A DNA stretch of 16,369 bases from Desulfobacteraceae bacterium (GCA_003599475.1 QZKK01000237.1:1-16369), one strand, 5' to 3'. Positions 1 to 8,200 are shown, numbered from the stretch's first letter. A program made the numbers and translations. The notes: a model not told the origin generated them from the sequence alone.

Positions 1-40
1 CCAGTTTGATCGAATCAGAAACTGATAAGTGTTTGTTCAT

Positions 41-110
41 TTTGGATTTTGAGTTTCGAATTTGTTTTTAATTTGTTTCGGATTTCGATATTCGAATTTC
101 GGATTTTTTA
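41..110. repeat. 7-nt degenerate tandem repeat tract (TTTCGNN type) downstream of clpA
   Basis: AT-rich tract of imperfect 7-nt units. TTTCGGA, TTTCGAT, ATTCGAA and TTTCGGA follow one another in phase from 76 to 103, and looser copies (TTTGGAT, TTTGAGT, TTTCGAA) lie to the left. The units contain the palindrome TTCGAA, so both strands look alike. The tract ends about 8 nt before the clpA stop codon, that is, immediately 3' of clpA. No hairpin plus U-run is visible for clpA. Bases 1-40 show nothing recognisable. The same unit type recurs at 5741-5775. Confidence 0.7.
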
Positions 111-117
111 TGTAGTT

Positions 118-2400
118 TCACACAAGGACGTCGGTTTCGACGACCCCCGCTTCGATTTTCACATTTGCGAACTCAAACGTCAGATGATCGCCGATTACAT
201 CCACGAAGACATGCCCGCCCTTTGCAAGACGTCCGAAGAGGATCTCGTCGGAGAGGATATCCTTGATTTCGATTTGAATCAGCCTGCCCAGCGGCCGGGC
301 TCCGAACTTCGGGTCGTGCCCTCTTTCGGCCAGCCAGGTGCGCGCCTGTGGAGAAATTGAAATGGTTACCCTCTTGACCGTAAGCTGAGCCTGCAGCTCG
401 GCCATGAACTTATCGACCACCATCTCCATGATGTCCACGGTCAAAGCGTTGAAGGTGATAATGGCATCCAACCGGTTCCTGAATTCCGGGCTGAAGAACC
501 GCTCGATCGCCTTTTTCCCCTTGGATTCGGTCTCGTTTCTGGCCTCTCGGAAGCCGATGGTGTTGCTGGTCATCTCCCGGGCGCCGGCATTGGAGGTCAT
601 CATCACGATCACGTTTCGGAAGTCTGCCTTTTTGCCGGTGTTGTCGGTCAATGTGGCATGATCGAGAACCTGAAGCAGGATGTTGTAAAGATCGATATGC
701 GCTTTCTCGATTTCATCGAGGAGCAGGACGCTGTACGGGTGCTTCCGTATACCGTCGGTGAGCAGTCCGCCCTGGTCGAAGCCGATATACCCGGGAGGAG
801 CCCCGATGAGCCGGGCAACGGCATGCTTCTCCATGTACTCGCTCATATCGAACCGCATGAATTCGATTCCGAGTATCCTTGCGATCTGCCTGGCGACCTC
901 GGTTTTACCGACGCCGGTCGGACCGGTAAACAGAAAAGATCCGATCGGTCTTTCCGGCGCGCCGAGTCCGGCACGAGAACGCTTGATGGCTGTGATCAGC
1001 GACTTTATGGCCGTATCCTGGCCGTAAACGACCTTCCTGAGCTCCTCTTCGAGGGTCTCCAGCTTCCCACGGTCCGAGGTGGATACGCTTCGGTTCGGTA
1101 TCTTTGCCATTTTGGCCACGATCTTCTCGATATCGGCCGGGTGGATCTTTCTGCGATGCTCCCCGCCGGTCAATTTGATGAAGGCGCCGGCCTCATCGAT
1201 CACATCGATGGCTTTGTCCGGAAGGTATCTGTCGTTGATATATTTTGCGGACAATTCGACGGCTGCTTTCAGGGCTGCATCCGTATATTGAATGCCGTGA
1301 TACTCTTCATAGTAGGAGCGAAGCCCCTTCAGGATCTTTACACTTTCGCCGATCTGCGGCTCCGATATTTCGATTTTTTCAAACCGCCGCGACAGCGCAC
1401 GGTCTTTTTCGAAATGGTTTTTGTATTCCTCATAGGTGGTCGATCCGATACATCGCAGCTCGCCGGTGGAAAGTGCGGGCTTCAAGATATTGGAGGCATC
1501 CATGGAACCGCCGCTGGTGGCCCCGGCTCCGACGATCGTGTGGATCTCATCGATGAACAGGATGGCGTCTTTTTTCTTCTGCAGGGATGAAATAACGCCT
1601 TTGAGGCGTTGTTCGAAATCGCCTCGAAATTTGGTACCCGCCAACATTCCTCCCAGATCCAGAGAATAGATCCGCATATTTTTCAGAAGATCCGGCACTT
1701 CCTGAAGATACACTTTCTGGGCCAGGCCCTCGGCCATCGCCGTTTTCCCCACGCCCGGGTCCCCGACAAAGATCGGGTTGTTCTTTCGCCTGCGGCACAA
1801 CACCTGGATCGTCCGCTCGATTTCGAGACCGCGCCCGATCAGCGGATCCAGCTTCCCCATTGCCGCCTGTTCCACCAGATCGATCGTGAACATCTCGAGG
1901 GGATCCGATTTCTTTTTTTTGTCTCCCTTGTCGGCTTTCAAAAATCCGCCCGGAACGTGACGGAAGGAGGCGTCGGGCATCCCATGAGAGATGTAATTGA
2001 GCACATCCAGGCGGCTGATCCCCTCCTGGCTCAAGAAATAGGCGGAATGGGAATCTTTTTCCTGAAAGATCGATACCAGGATATCGCCGATGGTAACTTC
2101 CTGCTTCTCAGCCGATCGGGCATGGTTTACAGCGCGCTGAATCACCCTCTGAAACCCGACGGTCTGCTGGAGGACGTATTCCCTCCCTTCAGGGATCTGC
2201 TCCAGTTGATCGTCAAAATAAGTTTCCAGTTTCTGTTTTAGATTATCGATGTTTCCCGAGCAACTCTCCACGATATCGATGCCGGTGCTGTCGTGCAAAA
2301 TGGCATACAGCACATGTTCGATGCAGACATATTCATGACGTCTCTTTTTGGCTTCTCTGACGGCAAATCCAAGGGTTACGCTAAGCTCCTTGTTGATCAT
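118..2400 (-). CDS. clpA: ATP-dependent Clp protease ATP-binding subunit ClpA
   Basis: Cytoplasmic AAA+ unfoldase that feeds substrates to ClpP. The 760 residues are the usual ClpA length. An N-terminal Clp repeat domain (about 1-145) binds ClpS. The first AAA module has Walker A GDPGVGKT at 213-220 and Walker B LFIDEIH at 281-287. The second has Walker A GPTGVGKT at 493-500 and Walker B VLLLDEIEKAH near 558-568. The ClpP-docking tripeptide appears as IGF at 615-617 (IGL in many ClpA), which separates it from ClpB. There is no ClpB-type middle coiled coil. The ATG lies 3 nt after the clpS stop, with a purine-rich ribosome site (GGAGAAGGAA) inside the end of clpS, so the two are almost surely co-transcribed and perhaps translationally coupled. 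clpP is not in the window. Confidence 0.97.
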   Translation of the reverse strand: MINKELSVTLGFAVREAKKRRHEYVCIEHVLYAILHDSTGIDIVESCSGNIDNLKQKLETYFDDQLEQIPEGREYVLQQTVGFQRVIQRAVNHARSAEKQEVTIGDILVSIFQEKDSHSAYFLSQEGISRLDVLNYISHGMPDASFRHVPGGFLKADKGDKKKKSDPLEMFTIDLVEQAAMGKLDPLIGRGLEIERTIQVLCRRRKNNPIFVGDPGVGKTAMAEGLAQKVYLQEVPDLLKNMRIYSLDLGGMLAGTKFRGDFEQRLKGVISSLQKKKDAILFIDEIHTIVGAGATSGGSMDASNILKPALSTGELRCIGSTTYEEYKNHFEKDRALSRRFEKIEISEPQIGESVKILKGLRSYYEEYHGIQYTDAALKAAVELSAKYINDRYLPDKAIDVIDEAGAFIKLTGGEHRRKIHPADIEKIVAKMAKIPNRSVSTSDRGKLETLEEELRKVVYGQDTAIKSLITAIKRSRAGLGAPERPIGSFLFTGPTGVGKTEVARQIARILGIEFMRFDMSEYMEKHAVARLIGAPPGYIGFDQGGLLTDGIRKHPYSVLLLDEIEKAHIDLYNILLQVLDHATLTDNTGKKADFRNVIVMMTSNAGAREMTSNTIGFREARNETESKGKKAIERFFSPEFRNRLDAIITFNALTVDIMEMVVDKFMAELQAQLTVKRVTISISPQARTWLAERGHDPKFGARPLGRLIQIEIKDILSDEILFGRLAKGGHVFVDVIGDHLTFEFANVKIEAGVVETDVLV

Positions 2401-2403
2401 GAT

Positions 2404-2718
2404 CTATTCCTTCTCCATAGTGCATTTGAGGGGAAACCCGTTCTCAACGGCCAATACATGGACGGCTTCCACCTTTGTCTCGGCGATTTCATAAGAATAG
2501 TAGCCGCACAGGCCGACCCCCTGTTTGTGAACATTCAACATGATCCGGGTCGCTTCTGCTACGGGTTTGTTGAAAACGTGCATCAAAACCTCCACCACAA
2601 ATTCCATGGTGGTATAATCGTCGTTGTGGAGGAGCACCTTGTATATGGGCGGCTCATCCGTATCGTCCTTGATATCGGATGCGGCCTGATCTTCGTGTTC
2701 GGATTCGAATTTGCTCAT
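2404..2718 (-). CDS. clpS: ATP-dependent Clp protease adaptor ClpS
   Basis: Adaptor that binds N-degron substrates (N-terminal bulky hydrophobic residues) and delivers them to the N-domain of ClpA. It has 104 residues, as usual. A disordered acidic N-terminus (about 1-24) is followed by the folded core. The core has the family signature [17 protein letters not shown], whose HNDD segment lines the substrate pocket, and later [15 protein letters not shown]. Directly followed by clpA with a 3-nt gap. The ribosome site is modest (AGAGG about 12 nt before ATG). A good promoter lies about 210 nt upstream, so the mRNA would carry a long structured leader, described separately. Confidence 0.97.
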   Translation of the reverse strand: MSKFESEHEDQAASDIKDDTDEPPIYKVLLHNDDYTTMEFVVEVLMHVFNKPVAEATRIMLNVHKQGVGLCGYYSYEIAETKVEAVHVLAVENGFPLKCTMEKE

Positions 2719-2861
2719 GGATCCAATGAACCTCTTTCAGAAAACCCGCCGAAAGCCGTGAAGGTTTACCCCAAGGATTGGTGAGCCGCATGCCCTCATG
2801 CCGGATTGACGGCTTCGCAAACGGCGGATTCAGGATCATTGCGGCTGAAACAGGAGCTCAA

Positions 2862-2924
2862 CAGTCACGCGCTTGTCGCCCTGGCAGGCTCCGGAACCTG
2901 AAGATTCCAACAAGCTCGACACTG
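2862..2924 (-). ncRNA. Predicted long hairpin in the clpS leader (or a small RNA)
   Basis: On the minus strand, 17 nt at 2924-2908 can pair with 17 nt at 2878-2862. Fourteen positions pair (one a G-U) and three do not. Nested inside is CAGGTT, loop CCGG, AGCCTG (2900-2885), a second perfect stem if one G-U pair is allowed. The -10 hexamer ends at 2929, so the transcript would start essentially at the base of this hairpin. It does not match the conserved parts of 6S RNA, SRP RNA or a tRNA that I can recall. It could be a 5' UTR element controlling clpS-clpA, a stabilising 5' hairpin, or an independent small RNA. The structure is seen; the function is inference. Confidence 0.4.
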
Positions 2925-2928
2925 CCAC

Positions 2929-2958
2929 AGTATAATCATTTCGGCCCGGTTTTGTAAA
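2929..2958 (-). promoter_or_regulatory. Sigma-70-like promoter for clpS-clpA
   Basis: The -35 box TTTACA (2958-2953, five of six consensus bases) and the -10 box TATACT (2934-2929, five of six) are 18 nt apart. The -10 context ATGATTATACT is identical to that of the secA promoter. It points at clpS, about 210 nt away, with no other gene between. Confidence 0.55.
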
Positions 2959-3099
2959 GCGAAAGTAGACCCGGACGTTGCGCGGGATCGGCGCCGCATA
3001 CCCGACGCATTCGTTTCAAAACCGGAATCCGTGTGGATTTTAGCAGATGGACGCCCCCCGTCTGCCCGGGCATGACAGGTTGCACCGTTAGGGTAAGTA

Positions 3100-5622
3100 T
3101 CAGGCACCGCAGCACTTTTTGTATTTTTTCCCGCTGCCGCAGGGGCAAGGGGAGTTTCGGCCGACCTTTTTTTCGGAACGTTTGACCGGGTTCTTCTTCG
3201 AGGGGCCGTCCCCGTGCGATAACACCAGCTCCCGATCCGCAGGTTTTCTGAGCTCCTGCATCGTCTCGGGCTGGGCGACCTGAATCCGGAACAGGATTCC
3301 CTGGGTTTCCTCCTTTACCCGGGAGACCATGTCCTGAAACATTTCAAACCCTTCTTTTTTGTAGACTGTCAGCGGATTCTGCTGCGCATAGCCGCGCAGC
3401 CCGATTCCCTCCTTCAGGTGGTCCATGCTCAACAGGTGGTCCTTCCAGAGGTTGTCGACCGTCTGCAGCATCACCAGCCGCTCGAGCTGACGCATCTCAT
3501 CGGCGCCGACGAGGGCTTCCTTTTCATGATACGTGCGCATGACGGCATCGAAAATGAGCCTGGCCAAACCTTCCCGGTCCATACCGTCCAGATTCTCCGG
3601 ACCGATATCGAGCTGAATATTGTATTGCTTTAAGACCGCTTTTTTCAATCCCGCGAAATCCCATTCCTCCGGCAGAACCCGAGGGTCTACAAAGAGATCC
3701 GATATCTCCTCCGCCTTTTCCCGGATCATCTCTTCGACATTCTCCTTCAGATCCCGGCCCTCCAGGATATCCCGCCGCTGTCGATAGATGACTTCGCGCT
3801 GCTGGTTCATCACGTCATCATATTCGAGCAGGTGTTTGCGGATGTCGAAGTTATGGGCTTCCACTTTGCGCTGGGCATTTTCAATCGCCCTGCTGATCAG
3901 GTTATGTTCGATCGGCACCCCTTCTTCCATCCCCAACCGGTTCATAATTCCGGTAATCCGTTCGCCACCGAAGATTCTGAGCAGGTCGTCTTCCAGAGCC
4001 ATGTAAAATCGGGACGAACCGGGATCTCCCTGCCTCCCGGAACGGCCCCGAAGCTGGTTGTCGATTCTTCGGCTCTCGTGTCTTTCGGTGCCCAGGATAT
4101 GGAGCCCGCCGAGATCGGTCACCCCGGGACCCAGCACGATATCGGTCCCGCGCCCGGCCATATTGGTCGAAATGGTCACAGAGCCTTTCTGGCCGGCCAT
4201 CGCGACGATTTCCGCCTCCTTCTCATGATTTTTCGCATTCAGGACGGAATGGGGAATGCCCCTGGTTTTGAGTATCTTGCTGAGCTGTTCCGAGACATCG
4301 ATCGATATGGTTCCGACCAGCACCGGCTGCCCCCGGCCGTGCAGTTCTTCTATTTCATCCAATACCGCTTCGTATTTTTCTCTTTTCGTTTTGTAGATCA
4401 TATCCTGATGATCGATTCGGATCATCGGCTCGTTGGTCGGTACGACGATGACATCCAGATTGTAGATTTTTTTAAATTCAGCCGCTTCCGTATCGGCGGT
4501 TCCGGTCATCCCGGCCAGTTTGTCGTACATTCGGAAATAATTCTGAAACGTAATCGTTGCCAGTGTCTGGTTCTCGTTTTCGATGCGTACTTTTTCCTTG
4601 GCCTCGAGCGCCTGGTGCAGCCCCTCGCTGTATCGGCGGCCCGGCATCAGCCGGCCGGTGAACTCATCGACGATGATCACCTGTCCGTCTTTCACGATAT
4701 AGTCGACATCACGCTTGAACAACGTATGGGCTTTCAACGCCTGGTTGATATGGTGCAGCAGCTCGATATATTTGGGATCGTAGAGATTTTCGACACCCAG
4801 CATGCTCTCGGCCTTCGCGACGCCTTCGTCCGTCAAAACGGCCGAGCGGGCCTTCTCGTCCAGGGTAAAGTCCTGATCCCGGATCAGGCGCGGGATGATC
4901 ATATCGACCTGATAATAGAGCTGAGTCGATTTTTCGGCAGGCCCGGAGATGATCAGAGGCGTTCTGGCTTCGTCGATCAGAATGCTGTCCACCTCGTCGA
5001 CGATGGCGAAGTTGAGCTCCCTCTGAACCAGCGCCTTCATATCAAACTTCATGTTGTCCCTGAGGTAGTCGAAGCCGAACTCGTTATTGGTACCATAGGT
5101 GATATCGGAGTTGTAGGCCGAAGCGCGCTCCCGGTCGTCGAGGCCGTGGACGATGGTACCGACGGAAAGGCCGAGGAACCGGTAGATCTTTCCCATCCAT
5201 TCCGTATCCCGCTTTGCCAGGTAATCATTGACGGTAATGACATGGACCCCCTTCCGGGTCAGTGCGTTGAGATAGGCCGGAAGCGTTGCAACCAGAGTTT
5301 TTCCTTCACCGGTTTTCATTTCCGCAATCCTGCCTTCATTCAGAACCAGACCGCCGATGATCTGGCAATCGAAGTGCCTCATGTTCAGGGTGCGGGCGGC
5401 CGCCTCCCGGACCGTTGCAAAGGCTTCCGGAATCAGGTCCTCCAGCGGTTCGCCTCTCCCGAGCCGTTCGCGCAAGAGCCCGGTTTGAGCGCCGAGCTGC
5501 GCGTCGCTCATCCCCCGGATCTTCGGCTCCAGTGCATTGGTTTGTTCGAGTACCGGTTGAAGTCGCTTTAGTTCGCGCTCGTTCTTGCTTCCAAAAACCT
5601 TGGTTAAAAAGTCAAAGACCAT
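3100..5622 (-). CDS. secA: Preprotein translocase ATPase subunit SecA
   Basis: Peripheral membrane motor that pushes unfolded preproteins through SecYEG using ATP. The 840 residues are near the usual length. Walker A TGEGKT is at 104-109, and the DEAD-type Walker B with its following segment is seen as [21 protein letters not shown] (an unmistakable SecA signature). [10 protein letters not shown] marks the start of the second motor half, and NMAGRGTDI and [11 protein letters not shown] are the helicase-like motifs V and VI. The C-terminus carries a SEC-C zinc motif, C826-x-C828-x8-C837-C838, used for SecB or lipid binding. The ATG is preceded by AAGGAG 14 nt upstream; AAAGG closer in may also help. 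The long open frame antisense to it is a shadow. Confidence 0.98.
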   Translation of the reverse strand: MVFDFLTKVFGSKNERELKRLQPVLEQTNALEPKIRGMSDAQLGAQTGLLRERLGRGEPLEDLIPEAFATVREAAARTLNMRHFDCQIIGGLVLNEGRIAEMKTGEGKTLVATLPAYLNALTRKGVHVITVNDYLAKRDTEWMGKIYRFLGLSVGTIVHGLDDRERASAYNSDITYGTNNEFGFDYLRDNMKFDMKALVQRELNFAIVDEVDSILIDEARTPLIISGPAEKSTQLYYQVDMIIPRLIRDQDFTLDEKARSAVLTDEGVAKAESMLGVENLYDPKYIELLHHINQALKAHTLFKRDVDYIVKDGQVIIVDEFTGRLMPGRRYSEGLHQALEAKEKVRIENENQTLATITFQNYFRMYDKLAGMTGTADTEAAEFKKIYNLDVIVVPTNEPMIRIDHQDMIYKTKREKYEAVLDEIEELHGRGQPVLVGTISIDVSEQLSKILKTRGIPHSVLNAKNHEKEAEIVAMAGQKGSVTISTNMAGRGTDIVLGPGVTDLGGLHILGTERHESRRIDNQLRGRSGRQGDPGSSRFYMALEDDLLRIFGGERITGIMNRLGMEEGVPIEHNLISRAIENAQRKVEAHNFDIRKHLLEYDDVMNQQREVIYRQRRDILEGRDLKENVEEMIREKAEEISDLFVDPRVLPEEWDFAGLKKAVLKQYNIQLDIGPENLDGMDREGLARLIFDAVMRTYHEKEALVGADEMRQLERLVMLQTVDNLWKDHLLSMDHLKEGIGLRGYAQQNPLTVYKKEGFEMFQDMVSRVKEETQGILFRIQVAQPETMQELRKPADRELVLSHGDGPSKKNPVKRSEKKVGRNSPCPCGSGKKYKKCCGA

Positions 5623-5666
5623 GGCCTTTAGACCGTCTCCTTCTGAAATATCTGTGAAAACATAAT

Positions 5667-5695
5667 AGTATAATCATATGACGACGGAGACTCAA
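5667..5695 (-). promoter_or_regulatory. Sigma-70-like promoter for secA
   Basis: The -35 box TTGAGT (5695-5690, four of six consensus bases) and the -10 box TATACT (5672-5667, five of six) have the ideal 17-nt spacing. The expected transcript start is near 5660, giving a leader of roughly 40 nt that contains the AAGGAG site. secA would therefore be transcribed separately from the M23 gene upstream. Confidence 0.6.
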
Positions 5696-5715
5696 GAAAA
5701 AGTTGCATTCGATCC

Positions 5716-5775
5716 GGTTGGGGGTTCAGGGTTTATGCTGTTTCGTATTTCGAATTTCGTGTTTCGAATTTCCCC
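5716..5775. repeat. Two adjoining 7-nt tandem tracts between the M23 gene and secA
   Basis: At 5741-5775 five exact-phase 7-nt units follow each other: TTTCGTA, TTTCGAA, TTTCGTG, TTTCGAA, TTTCCCC. Just to the left (5716-5736) are three units of another kind (GGTTGGG, GGTTCAG, GGTTTAT), also 7 nt apart. The tract ends 11 nt beyond the stop codon of the M23 gene (minus strand). A small TCCCC/GGGGA hairpin (5771-5784) lies at the junction but is not followed by U residues on either strand. Confidence 0.75.
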
Positions 5776-5786
5776 GATAGGGGAGA

Positions 5787-6731
5787 TCAGGATCCGCTCA
5801 GAATGTATTTCTCCGGATTTACCGGGATTCCGTTCAGATGGACTTCGTAATGGAGATGAGGACCGGTGGTTCTTCCCGAGCTTCCGACTTGCGCGATGAC
5901 ATCCCCCCTTCTGACCGTTTCCCCGCGTTTCTTCGTCGCCTTGTGGAGATGGGCGTATCGGGTGACGATTCCGTATCCGTGATCGATCACGATTAAATTC
6001 CCGAGATAGCCTTTCTTGCCGACAAAGGTGACGGCTCCGTCTGCGGTTGCATAGATCGGAGTTTTTTTGCTTGCAGCGATATCCAAGCCCTTGTGGAATT
6101 CCCGTTTGCCGGTAAAAGGAGATTTGCGGTATCCGAATCTGGAGGTTATCCAACCCTCGACTGGGCGGATTGCAGGAGTGCTGACCAGCATGTTCTGCTG
6201 ACTTTCAAGATGATCCAAGAGAGATAAAAACGCCTCCCGCTGGCTGTTGATGGCGCCGTTGAGCAGCTCTACCTGTTCATGCATTTCCCGCAAAAGGCTG
6301 TTGTGTTTTTCATCCAGATCGACCCGGGTGTCGATATCTTCCGGAAAAGAACCGCCGATTCCCAAAAATCCTTCCTGATCCTCGGAATCCAGATTGGCGG
6401 AATCCAGATTGGCGATTGCACGCACCTTCATTTCAGAATCGTTCAGTTTGTTCAGTTTTTCTTTTAAGAGATTGATCTCCTGTGCAAACTTCTGGATCTG
6501 CCTTCGTTGGGAGTTGATTTCGTGCTTCTGCTGCGAAAGGAGGCTGTCGAGAGGCCGATTGCTGAAGGATTTTCGGTACAGATGAAAATAGTGGTAGGCA
6601 GCAAATGCCGAGAGGAGAAACAAGAAGATGATTCCACCGGCGCAGAAACGGACGAAGGTCCTTGAAGCCGTAAATTGCTTCACCCGGGTTCCGGAGTCGC
6701 TGATCAGGCAAAAAGATATTTTTCTTTGCAT
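5787..6731 (-). CDS. Membrane-anchored M23 family metallopeptidase (peptidoglycan endopeptidase)
   Basis: Probable cell-wall hydrolase anchored in the inner membrane and acting in the periplasm. From the start chosen here (314 residues): a short cytoplasmic stretch, one membrane helix at about 29-47, a coiled-coil region at about 65-105 (Gln/Lys/Glu-rich heptads), then a C-terminal LytM domain. Zinc ligands are visible: H213 and D217 in FHKGLD, and H294 with catalytic H292 in HLHYEV. All key residues are present, so it should be active, unlike degenerate EnvC-type activators. The start is uncertain. ATG 6731 is preferred because MQRKISFCLIS matches the usual N-terminus of such proteins, but its SD is weak. 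In-frame ATG 6776 and TTG 6797 lie inside a perfect inverted repeat and would add 15 or 22 residues. A 15-bp tandem duplication is present near residues 106-116. Confidence 0.9.
   Translation of the reverse strand: MQRKISFCLISDSGTRVKQFTASRTFVRFCAGGIIFLFLLSAFAAYHYFHLYRKSFSNRPLDSLLSQQKHEINSQRRQIQKFAQEINLLKEKLNKLNDSEMKVRAIANLDSANLDSEDQEGFLGIGGSFPEDIDTRVDLDEKHNSLLREMHEQVELLNGAINSQREAFLSLLDHLESQQNMLVSTPAIRPVEGWITSRFGYRKSPFTGKREFHKGLDIAASKKTPIYATADGAVTFVGKKGYLGNLIVIDHGYGIVTRYAHLHKATKKRGETVRRGDVIAQVGSSGRTTGPHLHYEVHLNGIPVNPEKYILSGS
6385..6414. repeat. Perfect 15-bp tandem duplication inside the M23 gene
   Basis: GAATCCAGATTGGCG occurs twice with no gap (6385-6399 and 6400-6414). It keeps the frame and duplicates five residues (ANLDS type) in the linker after the coiled coil. 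It looks like a recent slippage event in a tolerant linker. Confidence 0.85.
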
Positions 6732-6772
6732 TCTTTCGGCAAAATATCCGGTGGACTGTTTACAGGTATCGC

Positions 6773-6809
6773 TCATGACAGGGGCGATGCGGTTCAACCC
6801 CTGTCATGA
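6773..6809. promoter_or_regulatory. Perfect 12-bp inverted repeat between folD and the M23 gene
   Basis: TCATGACAGGGG (6773-6784) and CCCCTGTCATGA (6798-6809) are exact reverse complements around a 13-nt loop. It begins 51 nt past the folD stop and ends 42 nt before the preferred start of the M23 gene. Neither strand has a U-run after it, so it is not a standard terminator. It could be an mRNA hairpin (attenuator or processing site) or a dimeric protein-binding site. It also contains the alternative ATG at 6776, which folding would hide. Confidence 0.6.
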
Positions 6810-6859
6810 ACCCGAATTTTCCCGCTCCAATTCTGCAACAGACAGCCTCAGAGAACACC

Positions 6860-7768
6860 TCAGGCGATTCCCAAGTGGAACTTCAGAGAATTGAGCGTGT
6901 TGTTCATCAGCATGGTAATCGTCATGGGTCCGACGCCTCCGGGAACGGGGGTTATCCAGCCGGCGATCTCTTTGGCGGCTTCGAAATCGACGTCCCCCTT
7001 GAGAATGGCAATCTTTTTTCCCGTTTTTTCACTGATTTTCTCGCCGACCCGGTTGACTCCGACATCGATGACGCAAGCGCCGGGCTTGATCCACTCGGGT
7101 TTCACCAGCCCGGGAACCCCGGCGGCCACGATGAGGATATCGGCCCGCTTGCAGTGAAAGGCCATATCCTTGGTGCGCGTATGAACGACCGTAACGGTGG
7201 AATCGGCCCCCCGGGCTTTCTGCAGCATCATGTTGGCAATCGGTTTTCCCACGATGTTGGATCGGCCTACCACCACTACTTCCGCTCCGGCGGTCTGTAC
7301 TCCGGAGCGCACGATCAACTCCTGGATGCCTGCAGGCGTACAGGGTGGAAATTTGACTTCGGATCCGCCGATCATCAGGCGCCCCACGTTTACGGGATGA
7401 AATCCGTCGACGTCCTTGTCCGGATCGATGGCGTTGAGCACCTTCTTATCGGAGATGCCCTTGGGCAGCGGAAGCTGTACGAGGATCCCATGGATGGAGT
7501 CGTCACGATTATATTTATCGACGAGCGACAGCAATTGGTTTTCGGTAATGGAAACCGGCTGGTTGTCTTGGATTTCATTGAATCCGAGGCTCTTGGCGGT
7601 TTTGATCTTAGCCGTTACGTACGAAATCGATGCCGGATTTTCTCCAACCAGGATGGTCACCAGCCCGGGAACCTTACCGTATTTTTCCTTGATCTGCTTG
7701 ACCTCAGCTTCGATCTCTTTCAAAATCAACCCTTGAATTTCCGTTCCCTTGATCAGTTTTGCTGTCAT
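6860..7768 (-). CDS. folD: Bifunctional methylenetetrahydrofolate dehydrogenase/methenyltetrahydrofolate cyclohydrolase FolD
   Basis: Cytoplasmic enzyme that interconverts 5,10-methylene-, methenyl- and 10-formyl-tetrahydrofolate using NADP(H). The 302 residues are slightly longer than the E. coli enzyme. Catalytic features are visible: Y50 and K54 in SYVTAK, Q98 in GILVQLPLP, D121 in DVDGFHP. The Rossmann nucleotide signature GRSNIVGKP starts at 168, and the C-terminal PVPGGVGPMT motif is intact. The ATG has a good SD (AAGGAG, 8 nt spacing). A TATAAA hexamer (7814-7809) is a possible -10, with no good -35. It is divergent from gcvH across a 528-nt gap. Methylene-THF is the product of glycine cleavage, so the neighbourhood makes metabolic sense. 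A 51-nt spacer then leads into an inverted repeat before the M23 gene. Confidence 0.97.
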   Translation of the reverse strand: MTAKLIKGTEIQGLILKEIEAEVKQIKEKYGKVPGLVTILVGENPASISYVTAKIKTAKSLGFNEIQDNQPVSITENQLLSLVDKYNRDDSIHGILVQLPLPKGISDKKVLNAIDPDKDVDGFHPVNVGRLMIGGSEVKFPPCTPAGIQELIVRSGVQTAGAEVVVVGRSNIVGKPIANMMLQKARGADSTVTVVHTRTKDMAFHCKRADILIVAAGVPGLVKPEWIKPGACVIDVGVNRVGEKISEKTGKKIAILKGDVDFEAAKEIAGWITPVPGGVGPMTITMLMNNTLNSLKFHLGIA

Positions 7769-7826
7769 CGTCCTATCTCCTTTTCTATCGTTTTTTGAAT
7801 TTCTGCAATTTATATGCCTTATTTGT

Positions 7827-7990
7827 AACCGTTCACCGGTTCAGCGTTAAAAGGTTTAAAGGTTGGTTGATTTCAATGTCTTAAGACTCTATTAAGGACT
7901 CTTGATGTTCTCTAATTATTTTAGGACAAAAACCTGTAAGCCAGCGCAGTTCTAAACCTCTGAACGTTGAACCTTTGAGCCCCTGAACGC
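7827..7990. repeat. Palindromic element: two facing 8-nt repeat tracts with 23-bp imperfect inverted arms
   Basis: The left tract (7827-7866) has five 8-nt units such as ACCGGTTC, AGCGTTAA and AAGGTTTA. The right tract (7951-7990) has units of 7-8 nt such as TCTAAACC, TCTGAACG and TTGAACC. The reverse complement of 7951-7973 matches 7838-7860 at 19 of 23 positions by my alignment. The core between the arms is 90 nt, AT-rich and non-coding. It resembles a small non-autonomous palindromic element in shape, but no target-site duplication was established. Confidence 0.65.
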
Positions 7991-8098
7991 TTACGATGTT
8001 TCACGACTCTGCCTGTATCACGAGTTTCGTCTTCAGACAAGCGCTCAAATTACGACACCGCCGCAAGCGATGGAGAATGAACCATAGGCGCCTTCCTG

Positions 8099-8132
8099 CA
8101 TTTCGTGTGTTTCGTGTGTTTCGTGGTTAAAG
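8099..8132. repeat. 9-nt tandem repeat tract (TTTCGTGTG type)
   Basis: TTTCGTGTG (8101-8109), TTTCGTGTG (8110-8118), TTTCGTGGT (8119-8127), then TAAAG. The end TTTCGTGGTTAAAG is identical to the right end of the element at 11499-11581, so it looks like a solitary half of that element. Read on the minus strand it encodes TKHTKHTK. Confidence 0.8.
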
Positions 8133-8173
8133 CAGCCCGATTTTGCGGTAGATTTAAAGGGCGGATCGCAAAA

Positions 8174-8194
8174 AGCAGAGAGCGGAGATCGGAG
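8174..8194. repeat. Short 7-nt tandem tract (ATCGGAG type)
   Basis: Three in-phase 7-nt units, AGCAGAG, AGCGGAG and ATCGGAG. The unit type resembles that of the tract fused to the end of lipB (12314-12362). With only three copies, chance cannot be excluded. Confidence 0.5.
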
Positions 8195-8200
8195 AGTATT

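Larger units (their letters stand above)
2719..3099. other. 381-nt gap between secA and clpS: leader and promoter, no gene
   Basis: No convincing coding region on either strand. Short open frames here have no SD site and no recognisable protein. From the secA side (minus direction) it holds: a weak hairpin about 35-57 nt past the secA stop (3043-3065, no U-run); a strong promoter (2929-2958); a long foldable segment starting at the predicted transcript start (2862-2924); and a smaller hairpin, GCATG and CATGC around AGGG, near 2789-2802. None of the short-period tandem tracts common elsewhere in the window was seen here. Confidence 0.6.

Noticed and set aside
2862..2924. 6S RNA, SRP RNA or tRNA identity for the clpS leader structure
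   Set aside because: It lacks the GGAAGCA-type SRP loop, the tRNA arms with a proper TTCRA loop, and the 6S bubble sequence. It was kept only as an unassigned structured leader.
3043..3065. Hairpin GCAGATGG/CCGTCTGC about 35-57 nt past secA as a terminator
   Set aside because: No U-run follows on the minus strand and the stem has a C-A mismatch in that orientation.
3832..5571. 579-codon open frame on the plus strand, antisense to secA; similar long frames antisense to clpA (658-1590), gcvPA (8711-9649) and gcvPB (9931-11511)
   Set aside because: They lie fully inside genes whose other strand carries unmistakable motifs. Their translations show no recognisable domains, and they follow from GC-rich codon bias.
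5771..5784. TCCCC/GGGGA hairpin after the M23 gene as a terminator
   Set aside because: Only 5 bp, and followed by A-rich rather than U-rich RNA on the minus strand.
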